A stretch of DNA of 64,000 bases from NCBI GenBank assembly GCA_941918925.1, contig OW799233.1:150442802-150506801 (forward strand), written 5' to 3'. The position numbers and the translations under genes are program-made. Every line of letters begins with the position of its first letter. Positions within the stretch are counted from its first letter, which is position 1. Under the pieces are notes generated by a model. It was not told the DNA's origin. It worked only from the letters and a program-made list of their open reading frames with translations, and ran no database searches. Shown in pieces: positions 23,350-33,973 of this stretch. This DNA is from Phyto melanocephala (taxonomy: Eukaryota; Arthropoda; Insecta; Diptera; Rhinophoridae).

Positions 23350-24240
23350 TTTTTTGTATGTTAGTTGATGTGGTAGAAGATGTACAACATCGTTTGTGGG
23401 GTAATTTTTATTTGATTCTTATTCTTGAACTATAACATGATTTGACCAGCATGAAGGGAGTACAACACAGTCAAAAATATAAAAAGAAAATATTAAAAGA
23501 CCTAATACTTTTTGCTTGTAAATAAGTGCATTTTCAAACAGTAATATCGACATTTTGGTTTAGCTTTGATTTAATATAGAATTTATTATCCTCAGCTGAA
23601 ATGTCGATGACAAGGCGTGATATAAAAATTTGTTTTTTGAAGCAACTACTCTTAGATCTGTAAAAGAACTAAGATTGTTTTCATTATTCATTACAACTTC
23701 AGCATAATTTGAATTTGTAACGGGTTCATTGTTGATAGTACAGGCACCAGAATTATTTAGTGCGGCATCACATACTGCCGTGATGGGGTTATGTGATAAT
23801 GTTAAAGCAAAATTATCTAAAGCAATACCGTAGACAGAAACTGTAGCAGCTTTAAAATTTAATGGCGCAAGTAAAGCATTAGAAACGGTGAGAGGGTTGT
23901 TTTGTTTTTCCTTAATGGTTTTTTCTGTATGATTTTTGTCTTTTGGATGATGGCTGAACAGGAGATTTTATTAATTTCAAACAATCGATATCGTCGAAAA
24001 GCTTAACATAGTAGAAAATTCTATTCGATAGCTTTTTTGCTTCATACTGAATTTTCAAAAAATGTTTCTGTGTTCCTTGGAATAAACGGTAGGAAGTAAA
24101 ATCAATTTTTCTGCAAGGATTACAGCACCAGTTAAGTTCAATAATAAAGTTGTTTTGACATAACAACTTAAATCGAGATAAAAATATTTTCAACTTTTTA
24201 ATCATAAAAGTACAATCTTCAAGAAGTTTTGTTTGCATTT
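23350..24240 (-). pseudogene. LINE ORF1 (nucleic-acid-binding protein), frameshifted
   Basis: The frame 24238-23912 (MQTKLLEDCTFMIKKLKIFL...) is followed in another frame by an open run to about 23560 (EKTIKEKQNNPLTVSNALLA..., then FTDLRVVASKNKFLYHALSS). A further shift gives RLVIDISAEDNKFYIKSKL, then CWSNHVIVQE near 23410. The pattern 'xDxSAEDxxFYIKxKL ... FW/CWxxxVxVxE' is typical of the C-terminal domain of insect LINE ORF1 proteins. It lies upstream of the RT in the element, as expected. Confidence 0.65.
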
Positions 24241-24267
24241 TTTTTAATTTATTTATTTTGAACTTTA

Positions 24268-25087
24268 TCTATATATATAGAAATCAATGTGTGTTTGTAT
24301 GTTTGTATGTATGTATGTTTGTTTGTGCTTTATAGACGGTTAAACGGCTGCACCGATTTCCTTGAAATTTTCACAGTATCTTTCTGTATGTCTGGAAGGA
24401 ACTATAGGCTATACTTTGGTTTAAAATTGTAAGTGGGCGGGGTGCCACGCCCTATTAAAGAATAAGTATTAAATATTATATATCACGAAAGTTAATGCAG
24501 CTAGAGTCTTCACATTAAGTACGGAAAACTTTGACATCCACATGAAAATTTGGGTAAAAAATGGGCGGACTTTCAATAGTAGGCGTGGCCACATGAATTA
24601 AATACTAAATTTCGTATATTTGGAAAACGATATCTATTAGAGTACTAAAATTTTGCAAGAGCAACTTTAACACCCAAATAAACATTTCTGGAAGAAATGG
24701 GTTCATTAGAAATAGTGGGCGTGGCAGATCTCATAGCAATTGAATAGAAAATTCGCGTATTCGGGAAGCGATAACAGTTAGAGTACCCAAATTTTGCACG
24801 AGAAGCTTTGACATCTATATGACTATTTTGATAAGAAATGGATGCTTTAGTAATAGTGGGCGTGGCACCTGTCATATGAAATAAATACAAAAATTCGTAT
24901 ATCTGAGAAGCGATAATAGTTAGAGTACCCAAATTTTGCAAGAGACACTTTGACGTCTATATGATTATTTGAATAAGAAAAGGTTGATTTAGTAATAGTA
25001 GGCACTTGCAAAATAAATATATTTTTGAACTATAAAATTTTTATTTCATTACGATGGGGGTGGCGAAGCACACCGGGTATTAGCTAG
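24268..25087 (+). mobile_element. non-autonomous Helitron with internal tandem units
   Basis: It starts TCTATATATATAGAAATCAA after an A and ends GGTATTAGCTAG before a T. The 5'-TC/CTAG-3' ends inserted between A and T are the signature of canonical Helitrons. The preceding GCGAAGCACACCGGGT resembles a degenerate 3' hairpin. 24555-25010 contains about three roughly 155-bp tandem units, each with GTGGGCGTGGC, AAATTCGTATA and CCAAATTTTGCA. No helicase is present. Confidence 0.82.
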
Positions 25088-26039
25088 TTTTTTTTATAAA
25101 AAGTATTCTTTATTTCTATCATTATATTTACTGAAAATAAGCCACCCATGGTTGGTAGCGAAATATTGGTAGAAATAAAAAAAATATTTTTTTTTTATAA
25201 AAATACAAACAATTGATATTAAGCTTGAAAATAACAACAAAATATTATTCCAAAGAATGAAGAATGTTTGAGAATTTTATAAAAAAGTCTTGTATCATAA
25301 GTTAATAGTCCACAAACTTCTAATTAGTTTTTTTTTTAATCCGCATTCGTGCTACGAATTATTAAATAAGAAAGATATCACACAAAAATATCAGCTAAAT
25401 TCTTTTTTTAATTTGTTGTTTGTTGCTCTCGTGAAATATTAAAAAATGTCAAATAAGTTCTATTGTCAAAAGCTCTCAGATATATTTAATGATTTTAAAT
25501 GTTTTAGGGTTTAAAAGGTATTTAACTAGGAATTAAAAAAACTTATTTTATTAGGAGTAGAAAAGCGTTTACTGTCTTATTTTACAGAGTAGCAGCAAAG
25601 TAAGCTGAAACTATTTTAATGATTTTGTATTAGTTGAAAAAATAATTAAAATTTTCCTATCTCTTACAGCAGGTTATATTGAATTGGCTTTGAAAACTGT
25701 AATAACATGCACGTAAAGGGTGCTTTTAGGTATTATTATATAGATAATATAGCTAAATGTTAGCAGTGAATACGAGCTTATTTTTTGTAAGCGATGATTC
25801 AAAGTAGGCATTTCAAAGTGGCCATATAAAAATCATTAACTATTATTACTTAAATATGGCGTCGGTTATGTCGTTCAACTTTTGACATCTTTTAAAAGCG
25901 TTTAGAGGAGTATCTCTCCTTATCTTTTTTGTTACGTTAGGTGTGGTATTTTTGTTGCCCAATGAGCCATAAAAAGAGCGATTTTCGAAATGAATTTAAA
26001 TAATATGCAAGATTTGTTCTGGCGTTATGGACAATTCAA
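25088..26039. other. AT-rich intergenic, nothing recognised
   Basis: No gene or repeat terminus was seen. Confidence 0.5.
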
Positions 26040-26640
26040 AGTTCTGCTTACACTTTAGGTACACAGTTTTCATATCCATATTCACTGAAAAAATTGTTTT
26101 ACATAAATTCAATGAACCCCATTCATTGATTTTTTTTGCAAAAATTCAGTGACTTAACGTAAAAATACGTTGTTTCAAGGAAAATATTCATTAAAATTCG
26201 AAACAAGAGTTAAAGAACATATGAACAGTACTTTAAAGCCATTCATTAAATTTTTTTCTTAAAAAAAATAAGTAATCCTGTTTTTTAATTTAACGTATTC
26301 ATTCGTTTATTTTAATGTTTACGTTCATAACTTTATTATATAAAATTTGTTTAAGTAATGGTACGTTGATTAAAAGTACTAGTCTTTGATTTAAGAAAAA
26401 AAAAGTTTTACTTAATGAACACGTACCTTGATTCAAGCAACTTGTACTTTAAATTAATATTTTTTTATTAAATTCAACATTAAACTATTAATTTTTAGCG
26501 GTTATGATTTAATGTACGTTCTCATTAAATTAATGAAATAATACTTAAAATCAATGAAATTGTACGTTAAACTTTACATTTTTATAAAAGTTAACGTATG
26601 ACAATTCATTGATTCAACGTACCTGTGTCTAAGGTCAAAA
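26040..26640. repeat. segment enriched in GTACGTT/AACGTAC and CATTGA words
   Basis: About eight occurrences of ACGTT/AACGTA in either orientation, interspersed with ATTCATTGA and TTCATTAAA, in 600 bp. There is no fixed period, so it is not a simple tandem array. It abuts the LINE fragment at 26640. Confidence 0.4.
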
Positions 26641-27545
26641 TTAGTGCACTTTTTCTTTGAAACAACGAATCTTTTCTTTGAATTTATGTACATTTTTGGT
26701 TCAGTGTTATCTTTAGACATTCACAACTTGCATGCGAGTTTATTTTGGCCCTTGCATCTCAGGACGTTACGAGATTTAACCTTTTCATTCATTAGTGTCC
26801 TGATTACTAATTGGCTGTACGTAAAGATATGAATCGGGGCCTCGTTATCAGTTTTCTAAATCAATTTATTGACTTCCTGAGCCTGGAAAACAGAATTGTG
26901 ATCTGATAGATGGAAGTATTTACTTCTGTTTCGACTTATGTGATATAAAACCATTACAGTTTGGTCAACAATCTTGGGTCCGTCAATATAAAAATTGATA
27001 CCTTGGCTATTTCTAACCCTATTTACTTCATCCTATTCTCTCTCTTCCGGGATTATGATGATGCAGTTAAGGCTCGAATTGCTCATTGGGGTTTTTCACA
27101 AGGTTACCTCAGTGATATTTCCCATCGGTAAGATATCGGTTATTCTTTGTTATCTGGCAGCCAAGGCCGCTTCATATTTCACCTGTATTTCAATCGGACG
27201 TATTGACAGCATAAACTAATGCAGTAGTGTGTTTAAATCTTTTGAAGAAGTTTTATATTTAATTTTTTCCCCTAGTTTTCTTCAATTTCATTTATTTTCT
27301 TTGCATTTTTCACTCTACTCTGAATGTGTCAGAATAGCCTGCAATCTAGTACTAATCCTAGGTATTTGCCCTTTCTACTAATCTGAATTGTTTTATGTCG
27401 AAAGACGGGAGATTTGTGCACCGATATTTTATTTTTTCTCGGTAATAAACTGATTTCAGTCTTATCTGCGTTTACATTGAGCCCTCGCTTCTTTTAAGGT
27501 TGTCCTTAAAAAGATCTCGTAACTGATCAGCTGATATTTTTTGTT
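26640..27545 (-). pseudogene. LINE fragment: RT thumb and RNase H
   Basis: The minus strand near 27480-27340 reads NADKTEISLLPRKNK, then KGKYLGLVLDCRL, the conserved RT thumb of RNase-H-bearing LINEs (R1/LOA/I type). After stops it reads INFYIDGPK near 27010 (RNase H first strand, usually FYTDGSK), SDHNSVFQAQE near 26890 and FTYSQLVIRTLM (usually SDSQAAIKAL) near 26820. Catalytic positions are altered (for example the SDS Asp reads Tyr), so it is dead. A different family from the LINE at 19540-24240, which shows no RNase H. Confidence 0.75.
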
Positions 27546-27933
27546 TATATATTATCAATATCAAACTCTATAAAAAATATTTATGAGCTCGCCTTTTATA
27601 TAAAAATTGATATCAATAAGAGAAAGTGAATCCAGCTTAATTCGCCATATACAGTGTAACCTGTTTTACCCTTTACTGTTATAAAATGATACAAACCAGA
27701 ATAAGAATAATTGTTGTTTATATAAATAATCCATATGAATACAGACATTTGCATTAACTTAGTCTCCTATTTACATACAAACATATTTATTTAAATTATA
27801 ATAACAAATTTAATGTCATAATAAGAAATTAATATTTATTTTGTAATAACTATTTATGTATGTTCAACAAGCACTTTATTATTACCAATTGGGTTGGGAG
27901 AGCAACATGTTCATAAATTAACTTTTATAAAAA

Positions 27934-28773
27934 CAAGTAAGAGCGCTATATTCGGCCGTGCCGAATTTTATATACCCTTCACAACGTGTAGTCATTCAAT
28001 AACAGTAGTTTGTGTCACCATTCATCCCATATGAAATACGTACATACATATAAAAAACGTACATATATAAAAACATCCCAATGTAAAATTATAAATTCAC
28101 GTATGTATGTTAAAAAAACAAAAAAAAAAATAAAAAAAAAATTTTAAAAAAATATTAAAAAAAAAAATTAAAAAAAAAAATTATTATATATATATATGTA
28201 ATATATATAAAACAAAAAAAAAAAAAAATAAAAAAAAATTAAAAAAAAAAAAAAAATTAAAAAAAAAAAATAAAAAAAATATAAATAAAATATTAAATAA
28301 AAAAAATTTTAAAAAAAAATTTTTTTAATAAAAAAAAAAATTTTTTTTTTGCTCAGTTGGGATTCGATGCCACGTTTTCTCTAACCAGTATACACGTTTG
28401 TACGTATGTTGTTGTTGTAATGTTGTTTTTGTGAAAAAAAAATCGGGGTGGTCGTGGGTTTTTGCTCATATCTCAGTTGTTTATGAACCGATTTTCTTGA
28501 TTTTCAATACCGATCTACTCCCGAATATTTCTGATATTTTAATACCTCACCCGGGTCCAAGTGATTTCGGGGGCTTCAAAAAGTTGATTTCAACATTCAC
28601 ACGGACAGACGGTCAGACGGACAGACTGGCAGACTGATAGAGCTTAATCGACTCCCCTATTCATAAGCCTTCAGAAAATATATATTTTATGGGGTCGGAT
28701 ATGAAAATTGTAGAAATTTCACACGGAATGACAAACCTATATATACCCTTTTACACTGTGTGAAGGGTATAAA
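27934..28773 (+). repeat. A/T-cored hairpin-ended repeat, full length
   Basis: 5' AACAAGTAAGAGCGCTATATTC with the ATTCGGCCGTGCCGAAT hairpin, ATATACCCTTCACAACGTGT, the ATCCCATATGAAATACGTAC block, an A-rich core (28110-28350), GTTGTTGTTGTAATGTTG, CGGGGTGGTCGTGGG and ACGGACAGACGGTCAGACGG. The 3' end is CACTGTGTGAAGGGTATAA. One of the best-preserved copies. Confidence 0.9.
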
Positions 28774-29076
28774 AAATAGCAACTTATTTGAACTTGCTTC
28801 GCTGGTTTTAAGAACTTAAGTGTGTGCAGCTATAAATTTGATTGTTGGACATGTTGAAATAACCTTGAGTATAAACAAAATAGTAGGTAAATGTCGACCC
28901 ATTTTCACTTTCATCTGTATCGATTTATTACGAATATTTTAAGAAATATATCTCTTATAAGAGCAACATTGTTAAATTTAAATACACTTGTTTATTTTAT
29001 TATTTTTTTATATTTTATTTTTATCTTATGTAAAACATAAAGTTGTTTTTGTTTTGTTTTTTGTTTAATAAAAAGA
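28774..29076. other. AT-rich intergenic downstream of the second PEBP gene
   Basis: Nothing was recognised. The minus-strand AATAAA at 29077-29082, just right of this stretch, is the likely polyadenylation signal of the PEBP gene. Confidence 0.5.
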
Positions 29077-29219
29077 TTTATTAACAATACAATATTAAAA
29101 ATCTACAAGATTGGTTAGTTGTTTATGTGCAAAAGGTGATGGTGTTAAAACATTAAAAAAAAATCAAGAAACTAGTTAAAACATTATAAGCATATGTACA
29201 TGGAGTAAAAACAAGTCTT

Positions 29220-29896
29220 CTAAAAGCCCAACTTTTTATACAACTCCAAAACATAGTCATCAAATTGGGCCTGAAAGAAATTGCCAGCAATTGGAGCTCC
29301 CAAATTATATTTCTTTATAAAATTCTTTGTAGAGAATTTCTCGCGTCCAGGTGCTTGGGTTTTGCTAAAACGCTGCTCATCGAACTCCAATTTCTGCGCT
29401 TGTTTAAACAATAAAAATATGTACCGATGTAGTCCGGAATCTTTTGGCGGGCCAGAGCCTACATAATCAGACAAAACCTCTCCTTTACTTAAATCATCAC
29501 CAGGTATATTGCCAATCAGCCAATGATGCCATTCCCTTAAAGTAGGTTCTTTGCGTGAGGGAGCATCAGGATCGGTCATGATAAGGGTGTAGTAAGCACC
29601 CGCCTCGGCCTGCCATTCAATTTTTGGTTGATTTTTTACCTGCGTGGGAGTTAGTTCAACACCCTTATCAGCTTGTATGCGATTATCATAGGTGACCTTA
29701 ATTAAAAAAAATCTTTTTTTTTAATTCAACTTTGTTGCAATTTTAGTATCCAATTTACCTTAAGAAAATGTTTTGGTCCCTCATCGATAACATCGGGTAT
29801 CACTTCTAAGTGCTTCATAAATTTGGTAATTTCTGAATCTTCGGCGAAAACTGTCACAACAAGTAGGCATAATGTAAATATCAACTTAAAGGTCAT
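29220..29896 (-). CDS. secreted PEBP-family protein, two exons, intact pocket motifs
   Basis: Phosphatidylethanolamine-binding protein of 204 residues. Exon 1 is 29896-29759 (46 codons; signal peptide [18 protein letters not shown], cleavage likely before EDSEI). The intron is 29758-29697 (62 bp, GT-AG, phase 0). Exon 2 is 29696-29220. The PEBP signatures are complete: TDPDAPSR (87-94), EWHHWL (101-106), [11 protein letters not shown] (133-143) and [13 protein letters not shown] (181-193), so the small anion/phospholipid-headgroup pocket should form. The intron falls at the same codon as in the gene at 1760-2437, and EDSEI and EVIP are shared after the signal peptide, showing duplication. Insect secreted PEBPs occur in sensory, seminal and haemolymph settings; which applies here is not visible. 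Start and splice sites are unambiguous; the gene looks functional. Confidence 0.95.
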
Positions 29897-29929
29897 TTTT
29901 TATTACGTTGTTTTTGATTACTTTTTATC

Positions 29930-30449
29930 TTGATTTTGTTTTTTTAATGCAATTTTTATTGTATTTTGTAGTAGTTATTGTGAGATCTGTATTGTTAAAA
30001 TGCTTAAAATGAACTGAAATGTTAATTGATAAAAATTTTAGTTTTAATATTACAAAAAAAAAAAAAATGACAATTATTTATAAATGTTTTTATATTCAGT
30101 ATCTCAACTTAAAGCTTTAAATAAAAGCTTTTATTTTGGTTTTATAGTAACTGGAAATTAAGTTAAACTTTATTGTTGAATAAATGCATTTAAGCCAACG
30201 TATTGTCCACAAAAATTTTGAAAAAAAACTTTCGAAAGTGGTTAAAGTTTTATGAGTGTCAAGTCAAGCAAATGTTAAAGGAAGAACAATAAAAAAATAA
30301 TATATCTTAGTTGTTAAAAACTTAAGATGTGCAATTAAATTGTGTTATTTTTTGTATAAAATTGATTTCTTAAATTGTTATTAAAACATATTTGTTTCAA
30401 CAAGCCATTAAATATGTCTTCCATTACAGAAATTTATTAACGGCGTTTT
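29930..30449. other. AT-rich upstream region of the second PEBP gene
   Basis: No convincing TATA box; only a GATAAAAAG on the minus strand within about 35 bp of the ATG. No repeat was recognised. Confidence 0.45.
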
Positions 30450-30558
30450 TTACTACAAGAAAATACGTGCTAACTTATGAGCTGCTATCTTTTTCTTATG
30501 AGAATTTACACATAAAAAAGTTAGCAGCTCTTTAGTTAGCACATATTTTCTTGCTATA
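30450..30558. mobile_element. about 100-bp hairpin MITE
   Basis: The left arm ACAAGAAAATACGTGCTAAC and the right arm GTTAGCACATATTTTCTTG are inverted. GAGCTGCTA/TAGCAGCTC extends the stem around a short AT-rich loop, so almost the whole element can fold on itself. Confidence 0.75.
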
Positions 30559-30630
30559 AATAAGGCCCTAAATATAAATGGAACATACTGGATTTATTTT
30601 TTTAAATTTGTGAATAGAAGGGCACAATAT

Positions 30631-32002
30631 ATACCCTATATATACCCTGTGGTGCACAAGGGTATATATAGCTTTGTCATTCCGTTTGTAATTTCTACAA
30701 TTTTCATTTCCGACCCCATAAAGTATATATTTTCTGAAAGCTTATGAATAGAAGAGTCGATTAAGCCCTGACCGTCTGTCCGTCTGTCCGTCCGCCCGTC
30801 TGTCCGTGTGTTGGTTGAAATCAACTTTTAGAAGCAACTATATGTTCCTCAGATCTCTATATGGTATCAATCTCTTGGAAATATTCAGGAATGAATCGCT
30901 ATTGAAATTCAGCACAATCGCCCAATAACTTTCTGAGATATGAGCAAAAAACCACGACCACCTCGTTTTTTTACACAATTACAACAACAACATACATACA
31001 TAAATATATGTAAAAACCATACAAAACAAGTAACAGTGCTATATTTGGCCGTGCCGAATCTTATATACCCTTCACAACGTGTAGTCATGTAGAAAAATTT
31101 TTAAAAAATTTTTTAAAATTTTTAAAAAATTTTTTAAAATTTTTTTTTAAATTTTTTTAAAATTTTTTTTTTGTAGTTTTTTTTATTATTTTTTTTCTTA
31201 TTTTTAATATTTTTTTTTTTTGTAATTTTTTTTTGTTTGGTATGTTTTTTACATGTATTTATGTATGTATGTTGTTGTTGTAATTGTGAAAAAAACGAGG
31301 TGGTCGTGGTTTTTTGCCCATATCTCAGAAAGTTATGGGGCGATTGTGCTGAATTTCAATAGCGATTCATTCCTGGATATTTCCAAGAGATTGATACCAT
31401 ATACAGATCTGAGGAACATATAGTTGCTTCTAAAAGTTGATTTCAACCAACACACGGACAGACGGGCAGACGGACAGACGGACAGACGGTCAGGGCTTAA
31501 TCGACTCCTCTATTCATAAGCTTTCAGAAAATATATACTTTATGGGGTCGGAAATGAAAATTGTAGAAATTACAAACGGAATGACAAAGCTATATATACC
31601 CTTGTGCACCACAGGTGAAGGGTATAAAAAGAAAAAATTACAAAAAGAAAAAATATTAAAAATAAAAAAAATATAATAAAAAAAATTACAAAAAAAAATT
31701 TAAAATAATTTAAAAAAAAATTTTAAAAAATTTTTTAAAAATTTTTTCAAAAAAATTTTTTAAAAAAATTAAAAAAAAAAATATGAAAAAAAAATAATAA
31801 CAAAATATAAATAATATATTATATAAAATAAATTTTTTTTTGGCTCAGCTGGGATTCGATGCCACATTTATTCTAACCAGTATATACATATGTACGTATT
31901 TGATATGAGATGAATGGTGATACAAACAATTGTTATTGCATGACTACACGTTGTGAAGGGTATATAAGATTCGGCACGGCCGAATATAGCACTGTTACTT
32001 GT
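30631..32002 (-). repeat. A/T-cored hairpin-ended repeat interrupted by another copy
   Basis: The minus-strand copy comprises 30631-31024 (3' half with GGACAGACGG blocks and the CTGTGGTGCACAAGGGTA hairpin) and 31628-32002 (5' half with the ATTCGGC hairpin and TATACCCTTCACAACGTG). The intact relative at 54901-55596 reads straight through the junction (CATACAAA then AAAGAAAAATTACAAAAAG). The division is therefore due to insertion of the copy at 31025-31627. Confidence 0.9.
31025..31627 (+). repeat. A/T-cored hairpin-ended repeat nested in the previous one
   Basis: It is complete, in opposite orientation to its host. It begins AACAAGTAACAGTGCTATAT with the hairpin ATTTGGCCGTGCCGAAT, has a shorter T-rich core (31085-31240), and ends CCACAGGTGAAGGGTATAA. 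Insertion was into an A-run, which hides any short target duplication. Confidence 0.9.
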
Positions 32003-32561
32003 TTTTTTTGATGTGGACAACATCTGAGCATCGAATGAGACTGATCCCATGCCCCAAAAGTGTTCCCTACCAGAGATATGCGCGTTTTATGAAAGTCAAG
32101 ACGACGATTCTAAGCGCAAATAGAAAGAGACCTAACGGTAAAATTTATTTATTTACATTTTTTCCCCTACTAAATTAACAAAATAATTTTCCCTATGAAC
32201 AATTTAAAAAAATAGAAAAATCATATAATCTTTAAAATGGCTCTCCTGAACAAAACCTGTTTTTACCCTTAGGTCCCTTTCTCTATGCGCTGTCACATAT
32301 GTATATATATTTATATATATATGTTGATTTTCTGAAAGAATTCCGCAATTACTTAAGTAAGTATAAGTATGTACGTACATACGATACACAATTTAATCAA
32401 TAAAATTGTTAAAGTGTAAAATTTTCATTAGTAAAAAGTTCATTTACTTTTTTGAGAGACTTATTTTGTAAATTTGCGTTTAAATTTCTAGCGTCAAGTT
32501 TTTACTGGGGAAGTAAGTGAAAAAAGCATATTTAGAATTTAATAGTTTGTAAATAAAAAAA
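32003..32561. other. AT-rich intergenic, nothing recognised
   Basis: Contains a short TATATATTTATATATATATG run at about 32300. The distal end of the neighbouring hAT element should lie hereabouts but was not found. Confidence 0.45.
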
Positions 32562-33590
32562 TTATTCAATAAAACAGGTATTTTCTTTAATATAAACTAG
32601 ATTTTTTAAAGAATCATCAGATAAGCAGCCTCTTGTTGGGGAATGTATAAAACCTGCTAAGGAAAATAATCTTTCTACAGGCCCTGAGGAACACAAGCTA
32701 CTGTTAAATTCTCTTAATGCATTTTTAGTATTTGGATAGCTTTCTAAAACGGAAATCTCCTTGCTTTTATCGTTTAGGAAACTGATGAACTCTAATTCGA
32801 AATTTGATGTGCGAGGTTGATCAAGGTCTTTGTCGGCAAAAACAATAAAATCTTCATCTACTTCATCTGCTGCATCCAAGCATTGCTTCACGTTTTTTGT
32901 AATTTTTTTCTATTGCCAAGTTTTTAATTCGTTGCCTCTCGTTTCCAGTAATGTTTTCTGGCAGCCTACGCATTTTAAAACTTGGGTGAAAACATGACGC
33001 CAATATGCCTCTATTTGCTTCAGGTGCCAGCATGAAAAACTTTACAAATATTCTCTCAACGCTCTCCCTTAGTTTTGGCAAAATACAACTGAAATGTCTC
33101 AAATTGTTACATTGCAGCCGATCTAATCTGGTTCTTACAGATATTAAAGTAGGCAAAAGTTTTCCATAATATCAGTTATATCCCTGTATGTAGTCCAAAG
33201 CCGTAGCTATTGGTTTCAATATTTCAATGAATTCCTCTAAGTACTCCAGTTCTATAGCTGAGAACGTGTTAGCCTTATCAAACTTAACAAATAATCCATT
33301 TAATTTTGATTTTCTTTTCATTAGCTGTACCATGGAATCGAAAAGAGAGGTCCATCTTGTGGGACATGGATATACTAACTGATGTCCGAGGCAATCTTTT
33401 ATGACTTCAGCTTATTTGGATCTTCTGGATTAAGTCCATAATTAAGTACATTTAGCAATTGCCGAGTAGTGAATCCTACAGGCACGAGAATTTTTTATGA
33501 AAATATTCATATCTGTTATGGCTAAAAGACTTAATGTGTGGCTGACACATCTCAGATGCCTCGGCTCTCTCTAGCTTTTCATTTGATATC
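32562..33590 (-). pseudogene. hAT transposase, C-terminal half, frameshifted
   Basis: Minus-strand segments in order: CPTRWTSLFDSMVQLMKRK (about 33365-33310), FIEILKPIATALDYIQG (about 33230-33180), LPKLRESVERIF and FKMRRLPE (33090-32960). The C-terminal dimerisation domain follows, with SGPVERLFSLAGFIHSPTRG and DDSLKNLVYIKEN (32710-32570). The latter is the conserved hAT signature. The N-terminal zinc finger and the first catalytic region are not seen. Frameshifts near 33160 and 32880 disable it. Confidence 0.85.
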
Positions 33591-33774
33591 ACATGATTAG
33601 TGTAAATGAATTCGCCTTAGACGAAACAATTTAAAGCTGAATAGTATTTTTGTCAAATGTGAAATTTTAATGGTCATAGTTTTTAGCGATTTTCGCTTTT
33701 GTATGACACAACTTATTTTTAAATTTATTGTAAAAAATAAATGTATTTTGTATAAATGTGTCTTTGAGCCACAT

Positions 33775-33888
33775 GTATTTGAAATACAAAATACAAAATA
33801 CTTTTCAGTTGTGTATTTGAAATACAAAATACAAAATACTTTTCAGTTGTGTATTTGAAATACAAAATACAAAATACTTTCAAACCAT
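33775..33888. repeat. three 38-bp tandem units
   Basis: The unit begins GTATTTGAAATACAAAATAC and ends TTTTCAGTTGT. It lies just inside the hAT terminus and is itself made of palindromic GTATTTGAAATAC words. Confidence 0.85.
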
Positions 33889-33973
33889 GTATTTCAAATA
33901 CAGATACAAAATACGTATTTGTATCTTGTATCTGTATTTCAAATAGAAGTATTTCAAATACTGCCCAGGCCTG

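Larger units (their letters stand above)
19540..24240 (-). mobile_element. 4.7-kb LINE relic (ORF1, endonuclease, reverse transcriptase)
   Basis: On the minus strand the parts follow in the order of a non-LTR retrotransposon: an ORF1 C-terminal region (24238-23350), an endonuclease end (21610-21060), reverse transcriptase fingers and palm (20720-20247) and thumb (to 19560). A foldback MITE (20974-21109) and an A/T-cored repeat (21807-22582) are inserted. The RT resembles Jockey-superfamily elements; the clade is uncertain. The 3' tail was not identified. Confidence 0.8.
32562..33973 (-). mobile_element. hAT transposon relic
   Basis: The right terminus (minus-strand 5' end) reads CAGGCCTGGGCAGTATTTGA at 33973, a typical hAT-type end. 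On the minus strand it is followed by repeated GTATTTTGTATTTCAAATAC words and then the transposase relic. The opposite terminus was not located. Confidence 0.75.

Noticed and set aside
28398..28637. 79-codon frame MYVCCCCNVVFVKKK
   Set aside because: The same translation occurs in inverted orientation at 21931-22155; it is the GTTGTTGTTGTAATG block of the A/T-cored repeat, not a gene.
33775..33888. CRISPR-like array
   Set aside because: Three contiguous tandem units without spacers, in a fly genome.
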